From: Paraglaciecola arctica
Lineage (GTDB): Bacteria; Pseudomonadota; Gammaproteobacteria; Enterobacterales; Alteromonadaceae
Length of the DNA stretch: 64,000 nucleotides
Assembly (NCBI RefSeq): GCF_018861065.1
Contig: NZ_JAHKQO010000028.1
Span: forward strand, 1 to 64,000
Direction: 5' to 3'
Positions 26,462 through 34,568 of this stretch are shown piece after piece. Under the pieces are notes generated by a model. The model was not told the origin of the DNA. It did not search any database and saw only the letters and a program-made list of their open reading frames with translations. Positions within the stretch are counted from its first letter, which is position 1, and each line of letters opens with the position of its first letter. Both the position numbers and the translations under genes were made by a program.

Positions 26462-27439
26462 TTGCAAATACAAACTAAGCTACCTGGTATTCTAATTTCC
26501 GTTATTGTTGGTCTAGCGGCGTTATTCTTAAGTGAACACTATGGCGCACCGGCTATGTTGTTTGCCTTGTTGTTAGGCATTGCGATGTCTTTTTTATATG
26601 AAGGCACAAAATGCAAAGAAGGCATTGAGTTTACTGCGTGCCATATTTTGCGCATAGGGGTGGGGTTACTAGGATTACGCATCGCTTTTGGTGATTTGGT
26701 GGCATTAGGTTGGAAAACCGCTTTGTTATTGGTGGTGGCGATTGTGAGTACTATTGGACTAGGCATGTTATTAGCTAAAGCGTTGGGGTTAAAAAAACGT
26801 TTTGGTGTATTGACTGGTGGCGCAGTAGGAATATGTGGCGCGTCTGCAGCAATGGCTATTGCTGCGGTACTTCCTGATAATAAAGATAAAGATCGTGACA
26901 CCTTACTGACAATTGTAGGGGTAACGGCATTGTCTACCATAGCCATGGTGATGTACCCAATAGTGGCTGGGCTATTTAATTTGGATCCTACTGAAACGAG
27001 TATCTTCTTAGGCGGTACCATTCATGATGTCGCTCAGGTAGTGGGAGCAGGGTATTCAGTTTCAGAACAAACTGGAGACTTAGCTACATTAACTAAGTTA
27101 GTGCGAGTCGCACTTTTAATGCCTGTTGTGGTGTGTATTTTATTAGTTCTGAGAATGAACTTGGATAAAACCTCTGACGCTAAAGCCCCAGGAATTCCTG
27201 CATTTTTAATCGCCTTTGTTGTATTAATGACAATTAATAGCTTATTCGATTTACCTGAAGTTGTGACTCAAAGTGCCACAGATTTATCTCGATTTGCTTT
27301 GGTGATTTCTATTGCCGCCATTGGTATGAAATCTAACTTGAAGCAACTTCTCGAGGTGGGCTTCAAGCCGATCTTGCTGCTAGTCTGCGAAACAATGTGG
27401 ATTGCTGCTTTGATTTTGTTAAGTCTACCTTATGTTTGA
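26462..27439 (+). CDS. YeiH/UPF0324 (putative sulfate exporter family) membrane protein
   Basis: 325 residues with about ten membrane helices. The motif GGAVGICGASAAMAIAAVLP and the FLGGTIHDVAQVVGAGY block are diagnostic of the YeiH family. YeiH proteins fall in the PSE transporter family, whose named member SuyZ was proposed to export sulfate during sulfolactate degradation. Here it is 51 bp after the dioxygenase gene on the same strand, likely in one operon. The start is probably TTG at 26462 with a weak GAG upstream. Substrate not proven. Confidence 0.88.
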   Translation: MQIQTKLPGILISVIVGLAALFLSEHYGAPAMLFALLLGIAMSFLYEGTKCKEGIEFTACHILRIGVGLLGLRIAFGDLVALGWKTALLLVVAIVSTIGLGMLLAKALGLKKRFGVLTGGAVGICGASAAMAIAAVLPDNKDKDRDTLLTIVGVTALSTIAMVMYPIVAGLFNLDPTETSIFLGGTIHDVAQVVGAGYSVSEQTGDLATLTKLVRVALLMPVVVCILLVLRMNLDKTSDAKAPGIPAFLIAFVVLMTINSLFDLPEVVTQSATDLSRFALVISIAAIGMKSNLKQLLEVGFKPILLLVCETMWIAALILLSLPYV

Positions 27440-27770
27440 TCACGTCAATCTAACACCTAGCTCTTTAACGACATTTACACTCGCACCTTTCCTAACAGCG
27501 CGCACACAATCATAAGTAGTCGAATGTCGATACGCATAATCCCGAGTATTTCAGATAAATTTCCGCTTTAGAAATCTTTGACAACAGTTACCTCAGCTCC
27601 AAAGAGTAAAATCGTTACAATTCACTACCTTATGGCCGCTGGCGCTGCTAAAGTGGCTGTCTTTTTGAAGTAAATAAACTAAGTCTGCACTCGAAAAAAT
27701 ACTACCAAGGGTATTGGTGGAGTCGAGGCGTTTAGTTTTGAATATTTGATTGGCCTTAAAGGTGAGTGAT
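27440..27770. other. Gene-free region before the channel-like gene
   Basis: About 330 bp with no gene. GCCGCT/AGTGGC followed by TGTCTTTTT near 27632-27665 may be a weak terminator for the exporter operon. The rest should hold the promoter of the next gene; no clear -35/-10 pair stands out. Confidence 0.4.
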
Positions 27771-29006
27771 ATGTCTTTTCTTTCTTTAATCATTAGTTGG
27801 CGTTGGTCGGCCGCTATTATCCTTTTTTTGTGTGCATTTTTTGCTTTGATGATGGGGGTGACAGTCTCAGAGCGACCAGACATACAATCAGCTGATATGT
27901 TAACTAAAGCCTATTACAGTTTAGGTTTATTTGTGATGGGGGGGCTTGATTTAGGCACGCCTGTCGGCGGTCCTGTGGGCGCAAGGTTGATGTTATGGTT
28001 GAGCTATTTTGGCTCACCCATGTTAGCCGCATCAACGATTATAGAAGCGGTAGTAAAAACTATTTCACCGTATAAATGGCATTTTCGCAGGATCAGTAAC
28101 CACATAGTGATATCAGGCTCAGACGAATTGACTATTACCTATTTAAAACAACTGAGGTTGTTGCAACCTAAGATTCCGGTACTGGTTATTTGTGACGAAG
28201 TTTCTCCGGTCCGCGAAGAAGAACTAAAACGCCGTTATCATGCCAAGGTCATAAATGGTGATGTTACCCGCAGTTACTATTTGTCAAAACTATTTCTGCA
28301 TAAAGCCAAAAAAGTATTATTGCTTGGGCAAGATAACTTTCAAAATTACGAAGCAGCCCACAAAATGTTGCAAATGCAGCCCTCGTTACAAGGAAAAATT
28401 ATTATTCACTGCAACAGTATTCGCTTTATGCGTTCAATGGCGGATTCGACAGTGGCTAAACAGTGCATTAATTTTAACGCCTATCAATTGGCTGCTTCGG
28501 CACTAGTTCAACAACATTTGATTTCGCATTTTGTAGAAACAGTGCCCAAAGACGTGGTAGTTATCGCAGGTTTTGGTTTATTTGGTCAAACAATCCTAGA
28601 AGAACTACAACATTATGCACAGCGTGAAATAGATACTATCGCCATTATCGGTATTGATGCCAAACGGCGAATTCAGGTAGTAGACGAACAACGACAGCTA
28701 AACAATTTTTGCAAACGAGAAATTTTTGAAGGCAACATTTCCCACCCAGAAGTGTGGCAACAATTGCGAGCTAAAGTCGATTTATCTAATACCCAACCAG
28801 TTATTATTTTGTGTACCAATTCGGTGGAAGATAACTTTAGAACCTCGTTGTGGTTGAAAAACAAGTATCCAGATTCAATGATTATTGCACGCAGTTATTT
28901 GCCGTCAAAATTCGCTGAAAATGTGAGCGAACAATACAATATTTTAAATGTGAGTATTAACCAATTGGTGAAAGACAATATCCCAATTGAGTGGATGACA
29001 CCTTAA
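27771..29006 (+). CDS. K+-channel-like membrane protein with RCK/TrkA-N domains but atypical filter
   Basis: 411 residues from the ATG at 27771 (GGTGAG upstream). Two membrane helices flank a pore-like re-entrant segment, as in two-helix K+ channels, and two Rossmann-like RCK domains follow (HIVISGSDEL; VVIAGFGLFGQTIL). In the position of the TVGYG filter I read MGGLDLGTPVGG. K+ selectivity is therefore doubtful; it may conduct another ion or act only as a nucleotide sensor. It is separated from the exporter by a 330-bp gap and probably has its own promoter. Confidence 0.75.
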   Translation: MSFLSLIISWRWSAAIILFLCAFFALMMGVTVSERPDIQSADMLTKAYYSLGLFVMGGLDLGTPVGGPVGARLMLWLSYFGSPMLAASTIIEAVVKTISPYKWHFRRISNHIVISGSDELTITYLKQLRLLQPKIPVLVICDEVSPVREEELKRRYHAKVINGDVTRSYYLSKLFLHKAKKVLLLGQDNFQNYEAAHKMLQMQPSLQGKIIIHCNSIRFMRSMADSTVAKQCINFNAYQLAASALVQQHLISHFVETVPKDVVVIAGFGLFGQTILEELQHYAQREIDTIAIIGIDAKRRIQVVDEQRQLNNFCKREIFEGNISHPEVWQQLRAKVDLSNTQPVIILCTNSVEDNFRTSLWLKNKYPDSMIIARSYLPSKFAENVSEQYNILNVSINQLVKDNIPIEWMTP

Positions 29007-29021
29007 GTTTCAGCCCCCAAT

Positions 29022-29055
29022 AAAAAAGCGCTTTACCTATTTCTAGGTAAAGCGC
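29022..29055 (-). terminator. Rho-independent terminator of the TonB receptor gene
   Basis: GCGCTTTACCTA (29028-29039) and TAGGTAAAGCGC (29044-29055) form a perfect 12-pair stem with a four-base loop. The A6 tract at 29022-29027 gives six T on the minus strand. It lies 20 bp past the receptor stop codon and may also help stop transcription from the convergent channel-like gene. Confidence 0.92.
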
Positions 29056-29075
29056 CAACACACACTTAGGATAAA

Positions 29076-31469
29076 TTAAAATCTAGCGCGTAACTGCACT
29101 CCAAAGTAGCGACTTGCATCACGTGGAATTTGATACCGGAAACCATCACCGCTATAAGTGGTGATATAACTCTCGTCGGTTAAGTTTTTACCGATTAAGG
29201 AAATACGGTAATCGTCGTCACTGAATGAGAACGCTAAACTCGCGTTCAATATGCCGTAATCAGGCAACAGGTCTACGGCCGTGGGAGATGCACCAGGTGC
29301 ACCAGCGTAGATTTCGTCGGTGTACACGTAGGAACCATTTAGGTAAATTTCCATATCATCCAGTTCCCAAACATATTCCCCTGTTACTGAGTATTTTAGG
29401 TCGGGAGAAAAGGGGAGGTCGGTACCTGATACTGCATCACAACTAGTAGTTGTGCCATCTGGGCATAAAAACTGATCCACTTCAGCTGTTACGCTAGACA
29501 AGCCACCTGTTAAGGTTAGTTGGTCGGTGGCTTGCCACATAAAATCAAACTCAAAACCTTCAGTAGTAACCGAGCCCGCATTAGTAAGGCGAGTAATAGT
29601 GACTCCGTCCAATAATTCTGAATTGTTAGCTTGGAAACCGTCTATTTCAGTACGGAATATGGCAGCGTTAAAAATTATGCTGCGACTCGCGTATTTGTAA
29701 CCCAGTTCATAGGCGTCAGAGGTTTCTTCATCAATTGGCAAGGTATCGTTATCAGCCATATTGTAGAAAACGTTAAACGCTGGGCCTTTATAACCTTGTG
29801 AATACGTCGCATAAACCATGCTGTCGTCGTTAATATCAAATTGCGCACCAAACTTTCCTGACACATTTGATTCATCGGTCGAGCCTTGATAATCGGTGTC
29901 GAACCCACGTACTCCTACACCAGTTCGTCTGTATTGGTCGCTGCTGCTACGATTGTGAGAAAAGCTCACTTCATCGTCGGTATAACGTATACCAAATAAC
30001 AATCTGAAATCATCATTGATGTGGTATTTACCATCGGCAAACAAGGCCCAGTTATCGAATTCGGTTTGCATATAAGCGGTAGCGCCGACAATATCATTGG
30101 CGTTACAGCTTAATCCTTGGTCGCTGATAAATTGTTCTATGTCAGCGTCTGTTGGGTCAACCGCACCAAGAACATCTGTTAAGTATGCGCCGATTGCTGC
30201 TGGAAACTGCCCTCCGTTATTCTGACAACTTGCATCTCGAGTAAAGTTACGTTCCGACTTTTGATTCCACCAAAAGAAGCCCGCTTGATAATCCAATGCT
30301 CCGCCAGTAGGTGATGCTATACGTAACTCTTGAGATATTTGATCCCATTCTTGTGGCCCAATATCATGAAGTTGAAAGCCAACGCCACCGTCATTTACGT
30401 TACCAAAATTAACTGGGAAAGGAATAGAGCCAGTAGTAGAGGTGAAGTCGCCTTCGCGGTATTCAGTGTTGTTCCAGCTGCGGTACGCGGTGATAGACGT
30501 AAGCTGATGATCTCCCAGCTCCTTATCCACTTGTATTGAAAACGCAGTGGTCTCATCTATGGTACGAGTTTCAAAGTCATGGTCAATTTGCCTTTGGTCA
30601 AGATCAAAATCTCCACTGCCAGTACTATCGGGCGAGGCTTCTGAATCATGTCGTCCACTTGGAGTGAGTTCTAGATCAGCGCAGCAACTGTCGTTTGAAT
30701 TAACATTTTCGAAAATAAATAAGATATCGGTATCGTCTGTGGCTTCGATGTCGAGCATGGCTCGTACACCTTCTTTATCATAGCCGCTGACGGTTTGATT
30801 GTTGTATACGTTGTGGACATAACCATCAAATTGCGATTTTAAAACAGTTAAACTACCACTTACGTTGTCGTTAAGAGGGCCAGAAACACTGGTTTTCAAA
30901 CGATATTCGTTATCTTGAAAAAGACTTGCTTCAAAGCTGCCTTCGAATACGTCAGATGGGCGTTTTGTGGTGATGTTAACTACACCCGCAGAGGCATTTT
31001 TACCAAAAAGTGTCCCTTGAGGACCTCGTAATACTTCAATGCGGTCAAGGTCGTATAAATCTACGAAAGCTTGTCCGGAACGTCCTAGTACTACACCATC
31101 AACAACAGTAGAAACACTGGGTTCTGCAGCAACACTAAAGGAAATGGTTCCTATGCCGCGAACAGTTATGGCAGAGTTTCGGGTAGTGTTACCTTTTCTG
31201 AAACTAACGGAAGGCACTAAGGCTTGTAGACCTTCGATATTGGCTGAAAACGCAGAGTTTATTTGGTCTTCCCTAAGTACAGATACCGCGACCGGTACTT
31301 CATTTAGACTTTCAACACGTTTTTGCGCGGTGACTGTGATTTTCTCAAAACCTTTATCTTGGGTATCATCTGCCTCTTGGGCATTGGCTGATAATCCAAT
31401 AGTCAAACAAGCAGATACTGCAAGGGCCTTGGTTATGCTGGTGTGTAAGTTACTGGGTTTAAATTGCAT
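29076..31469 (-). CDS. TonB-dependent outer-membrane receptor
   Basis: 797 residues with a signal peptide ending ...LSANAQ. A TonB-box-like segment EKITVTAQKR is followed by the plug domain (VPVAVSVLREDQI, IRGIGT, DRIEVLRGPQGTLFGKNASAGVVNI) and a 22-strand barrel ending in the terminal aromatic RARF. The family imports siderophores, vitamins or oligosaccharides. The 30-bp palindrome shared with the reductase and GH31 operons lies about 100 bp upstream, and no Fur box was noticed, so a carbohydrate or related organic substrate is more likely than iron. Confidence 0.93.
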   Translation of the reverse strand: MQFKPSNLHTSITKALAVSACLTIGLSANAQEADDTQDKGFEKITVTAQKRVESLNEVPVAVSVLREDQINSAFSANIEGLQALVPSVSFRKGNTTRNSAITVRGIGTISFSVAAEPSVSTVVDGVVLGRSGQAFVDLYDLDRIEVLRGPQGTLFGKNASAGVVNITTKRPSDVFEGSFEASLFQDNEYRLKTSVSGPLNDNVSGSLTVLKSQFDGYVHNVYNNQTVSGYDKEGVRAMLDIEATDDTDILFIFENVNSNDSCCADLELTPSGRHDSEASPDSTGSGDFDLDQRQIDHDFETRTIDETTAFSIQVDKELGDHQLTSITAYRSWNNTEYREGDFTSTTGSIPFPVNFGNVNDGGVGFQLHDIGPQEWDQISQELRIASPTGGALDYQAGFFWWNQKSERNFTRDASCQNNGGQFPAAIGAYLTDVLGAVDPTDADIEQFISDQGLSCNANDIVGATAYMQTEFDNWALFADGKYHINDDFRLLFGIRYTDDEVSFSHNRSSSDQYRRTGVGVRGFDTDYQGSTDESNVSGKFGAQFDINDDSMVYATYSQGYKGPAFNVFYNMADNDTLPIDEETSDAYELGYKYASRSIIFNAAIFRTEIDGFQANNSELLDGVTITRLTNAGSVTTEGFEFDFMWQATDQLTLTGGLSSVTAEVDQFLCPDGTTTSCDAVSGTDLPFSPDLKYSVTGEYVWELDDMEIYLNGSYVYTDEIYAGAPGASPTAVDLLPDYGILNASLAFSFSDDDYRISLIGKNLTDESYITTYSGDGFRYQIPRDASRYFGVQLRARF

Positions 31470-31571
31470 AGTGTTCTCTCAAGCTTCGTTTTAATTATGT
31501 AACGACACCTCAGTGAAACGCATATCTCCACTTGAGGCGAGGGCTCATCTATTATTGTTATTTTGTGCCAC

Positions 31572-31601
31572 CATCTTCTGTCTTATATAAGACAGAAGAT
31601 G
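31572..31601. promoter_or_regulatory. Operator palindrome upstream of the TonB receptor
   Basis: A perfect 30-bp palindrome with core TCTGTCTTATATAAGACAGA lies 103 bp before the receptor start codon. It shares the 14-bp core GTCTTATATAAGAC with the operator at 24397-24418. It is the longest and most symmetric copy in the window. Confidence 0.75.
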
Positions 31602-31695
31602 TAAGAAATTTAACCTTTAAGTAAAGTTTTTGCAATCTTTTTGTTGCGATTAGGTTAATTATAGATGGGTAATGACGCTTATTTGTTAAAATTAG

Positions 31696-32751
31696 CTAGT
31701 TGATAGTTGCATTACATTGCGCGACAGAGGTATCTAAAAGATCTAACCATTCGTTACCAAAGTTATCGACAAACCATTGGCGCATATTTACTGAGGTGTC
31801 TTTAAATATTTGTTTCTCTGCTAAAGATGGGCGATAAATAGTACCACCTGCTTGCTCAAATAGTTTGTAGGAATGACTCTCTTGAGTTGCGACCAACTCG
31901 CTGGCCGCGGCTTTTTGTTTGGCAAATCCTTCGATAACTATTTGCTGGATATCTTGCGGTAAGGTTTTCCACACGGGCTCTGAAAACCACCATAGGGTGG
32001 CCATATAGGAGTGTCCATCAAGGATGATGTATTTTAAATGTTCTTCAAGCTTAGCTCCAATGATATCTTGAATGCCGTTTTTACTACCTTCAACCACACC
32101 GGTTGCCAGTGCTGTGTAAAGTTCAGCCCATGATATAGGCGTAGGGTTAGCTCCTAACTGCCTGACTAATTCCTGCTGAATATCAGCTGGTGTCGTTCGA
32201 ATTTTTTGACCTGCTAAATCATCTGGACTGTGAATCGGTTTACTAGTTGTGGCAAAGTTGCGCCAACCTCCAGTATTAGAGACACCAATTAACCTAATAT
32301 TCAGACCGTTATCTAGCACTGTTTCTCGCATTTTATGAATAATAGGACCATCCAATACACATTCAGCCTGGGCGTCACTGGTAAACACATAGGGTAGATC
32401 CAATACTTGAGCTGGAGCGAAAAAGTTACCTGTACCACCTGCAGTGCTGGGAAACATTTCTAAAACCCCCGATTGTAAGCTACTTATACATTCAGGGACG
32501 CTGCCACAAAACTGCCCTGAGGCATACAGTTGCACTTGTACTCGACCTTCGCTGGCTTTTTCAACATATTCTTTAAACGCTAATAAACCGACATAGTCTT
32601 CATCTTGGATGGAGGCTTGAATCGATGCTTTAATTGTAAATTCAGCTTGAGTAACGCTAGCGCGAAAAATCCCCACTGTGCAACTAATAGCAATTAGCCC
32701 GTACACCACTAATAAAATTAAGCGTTTTATCGACATCTTAAGCAAATCCAA
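31696..32751 (-). CDS. TRAP transporter solute-binding protein (DctP family)
   Basis: 351 residues. An N-terminal hydrophobic export signal is followed by the DctP fold: YVEKASEGRVQVQLYASGQF, a VLDLPYVF block, and the PDDLAGQKIRTTPADIQ segment whose Arg usually contacts a carboxylate or other acidic group of the ligand. It overlaps the DctM gene by 14 bp and is last in the GH31-DctQ-DctM-DctP operon. TRAP systems generally carry acidic compounds, so the ligand is probably an acidic sugar, sugar acid or sulfonate. Confidence 0.92.
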   Translation of the reverse strand: MDLLKMSIKRLILLVVYGLIAISCTVGIFRASVTQAEFTIKASIQASIQDEDYVGLLAFKEYVEKASEGRVQVQLYASGQFCGSVPECISSLQSGVLEMFPSTAGGTGNFFAPAQVLDLPYVFTSDAQAECVLDGPIIHKMRETVLDNGLNIRLIGVSNTGGWRNFATTSKPIHSPDDLAGQKIRTTPADIQQELVRQLGANPTPISWAELYTALATGVVEGSKNGIQDIIGAKLEEHLKYIILDGHSYMATLWWFSEPVWKTLPQDIQQIVIEGFAKQKAAASELVATQESHSYKLFEQAGGTIYRPSLAEKQIFKDTSVNMRQWFVDNFGNEWLDLLDTSVAQCNATIN

Positions 32752-34024
32752 ACAAAGTTGGTAAAGTCATGGTTAGCGCTGGGAAGTATGTGATTAGAAA
32801 TATCACTGCCGCTTCCACTGCTAGAAAAGGCAACATCTCTAGCGCGATATTTTCGGTTTTTTCACCAGACACCGATGCTGCGACAAACAACACTAGTCCC
32901 ATAGGTGGCGTGGCGAGACCTACCGTTAAATTCACACACATGATCACCGCAAAATGTAGGGGATCAATACCTAATGAAATGAATATAGGCGCAAGAACAG
33001 GACCTAAGATTAAAATAGCTGGGCCAGCATCCAAAAACATGCCAATGGCAAATAGAAATAAGTTAATGATTAAAAGCAGCAACAGCACGTTATCTGTGAT
33101 GCCCGTTATTTCAGACGCTAAGGTGTCGGCCATGCCTGATACTGTGATGATCCAAGCAAAAGTGACGGCCGACCCTACCAATAATAGAATGGTGCCGGAC
33201 TGCACTGCAGCGTTGACTAAGATAGTAGGCAACTTGTTGAGTTTTAAGGTATTGGTTACAAACAAAGTAATAATCAGTGCATATCCGGCAGCAACGGCCG
33301 CCGCTTCGGTGGGGGTAAATACACCTAGTACTATGCCACCCAATAAAATAACAGGTGTTAACAAAGGTAAAAACGAGCTTTTTAATGCACTACCACGCTC
33401 ATGCCATGTGGCTTTAGCATTAGCTACTGGGTAATTGCGTTTTTTGGATATTCGGCTGGTCATTAACATTAAACCAGCACATATCATTATACCGGGTACA
33501 ATTCCCGCTAAAAACATACCTGCTACAGATACGTTCATTATAAAAGCGTATAAAATCATGATGCCAGAGGGAGGAATGATAGGGCCAATAACTGAGGATG
33601 CTGCTGTTACAGCGGCCGCAAAACGTCGGCTGTAACCATTTTGTTGCATCGCAGGAATAAGCATTTTACCTAATGCAGACGTATCTGCGACGGCAGATCC
33701 AGATAAGCCTGCAAATAACACCGAAGATAAAATATTCACTTGAGCTAAACCGCCACGATAGTGACCGATTAAAGTTTGACTAAAACGCACTATAGATTGG
33801 GTGATTCCACCTTGGTTCATGAGTTCGCCAGCCAATATAAAAAACGGTACTGCCATCAAAGGAAAGGAGTTCATTCCCGAATATAATCGATTTAATAAAG
33901 CAGAAAAAAATACTTCTTTACCATCGAGTATAAGGCTGACCCCGGGGCCAATTAACAGCGCAAAAATGACAGGTGCGCCAGCGGTTAATAATAAAATGAA
34001 TACCCAGAAGTAACTTAATGACAT
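32738..34024 (-). CDS. TRAP transporter large permease (DctM family)
   Basis: 428 residues with about 12 to 13 membrane helices. Typical DctM motifs are FPLMAVPFFILAGELMNQGGI, GGLAQVNI, SAVADTSALGKMLIPAM and the CVNLTVGLATPPMGLVLF block near the C-terminus. It forms the membrane channel of the transporter together with DctQ. It is one base after the DctQ gene and overlaps the DctP gene, so expression is tightly coupled. Confidence 0.94.
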   Translation of the reverse strand: MSLSYFWVFILLLTAGAPVIFALLIGPGVSLILDGKEVFFSALLNRLYSGMNSFPLMAVPFFILAGELMNQGGITQSIVRFSQTLIGHYRGGLAQVNILSSVLFAGLSGSAVADTSALGKMLIPAMQQNGYSRRFAAAVTAASSVIGPIIPPSGIMILYAFIMNVSVAGMFLAGIVPGIMICAGLMLMTSRISKKRNYPVANAKATWHERGSALKSSFLPLLTPVILLGGIVLGVFTPTEAAAVAAGYALIITLFVTNTLKLNKLPTILVNAAVQSGTILLLVGSAVTFAWIITVSGMADTLASEITGITDNVLLLLLIINLFLFAIGMFLDAGPAILILGPVLAPIFISLGIDPLHFAVIMCVNLTVGLATPPMGLVLFVAASVSGEKTENIALEMLPFLAVEAAVIFLITYFPALTMTLPTLFGFA

Positions 34025-34025
34025 A

Positions 34026-34568
34026 TTAAAGAGCGTCCTGCGGTGGAGCGAAACAATGATTTAAAGGCAAACATAATTGTTCCACGAGCTTTTCTACACC
34101 CACTAAACAAATCGAGCCAAATGCAAAAGGGGCGCAGCTATAAAAATAGGCTAATTTCACTGGCACAGAAGACGCGTTGATACTCAGTCCTGACTGCCAA
34201 AACTCTAAGCTCTGTTTAAAAAATATGCCGCAAATAATGATGATCAATAGAGTTATCGATAATTCAGTCAATCTGCGTAGCAAAGCTGGCAGCGCATCGG
34301 CAAACATTTGAATTGATACGTTTAGATGTTCACGGTAGGCCCATGGCGCGACTAAACATGCCACCCAAACCATAGAAAATTTTGCCAGTTCCTCGGTCCA
34401 CGCCAGTGAATCGTTTAATACATATCTAAAAAACACCTGCGCCAAAATCATGCCTAACATGACAGCAAGTAATCCACCGGCTAAGTTCTTGGCCACATTC
34501 GCCATTAAGTAATTGACCTTACCCAGCGGAGTATTGAGTGCGAACAAAACTTGCTGCAGCTTAATCAT
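34026..34568 (-). CDS. TRAP transporter small permease (DctQ family)
   Basis: 180 residues with four membrane helices. The segment FFRYVLNDSLAWTEELAKFSMVW is typical of DctQ proteins. Its start codon overlaps the stop codon of the GH31 gene by one base (TAATG), so the enzyme and transporter are co-translated. The full three-part TRAP transporter is present. Confidence 0.92.
   Translation of the reverse strand: MIKLQQVLFALNTPLGKVNYLMANVAKNLAGGLLAVMLGMILAQVFFRYVLNDSLAWTEELAKFSMVWVACLVAPWAYREHLNVSIQMFADALPALLRRLTELSITLLIIIICGIFFKQSLEFWQSGLSINASSVPVKLAYFYSCAPFAFGSICLVGVEKLVEQLCLPLNHCFAPPQDAL

Noticed and set aside
32769-33434. 221-codon open frame opposite the DctM gene
   Set aside because: Shadow of the DctM coding sequence; no ribosome binding site and no domain.
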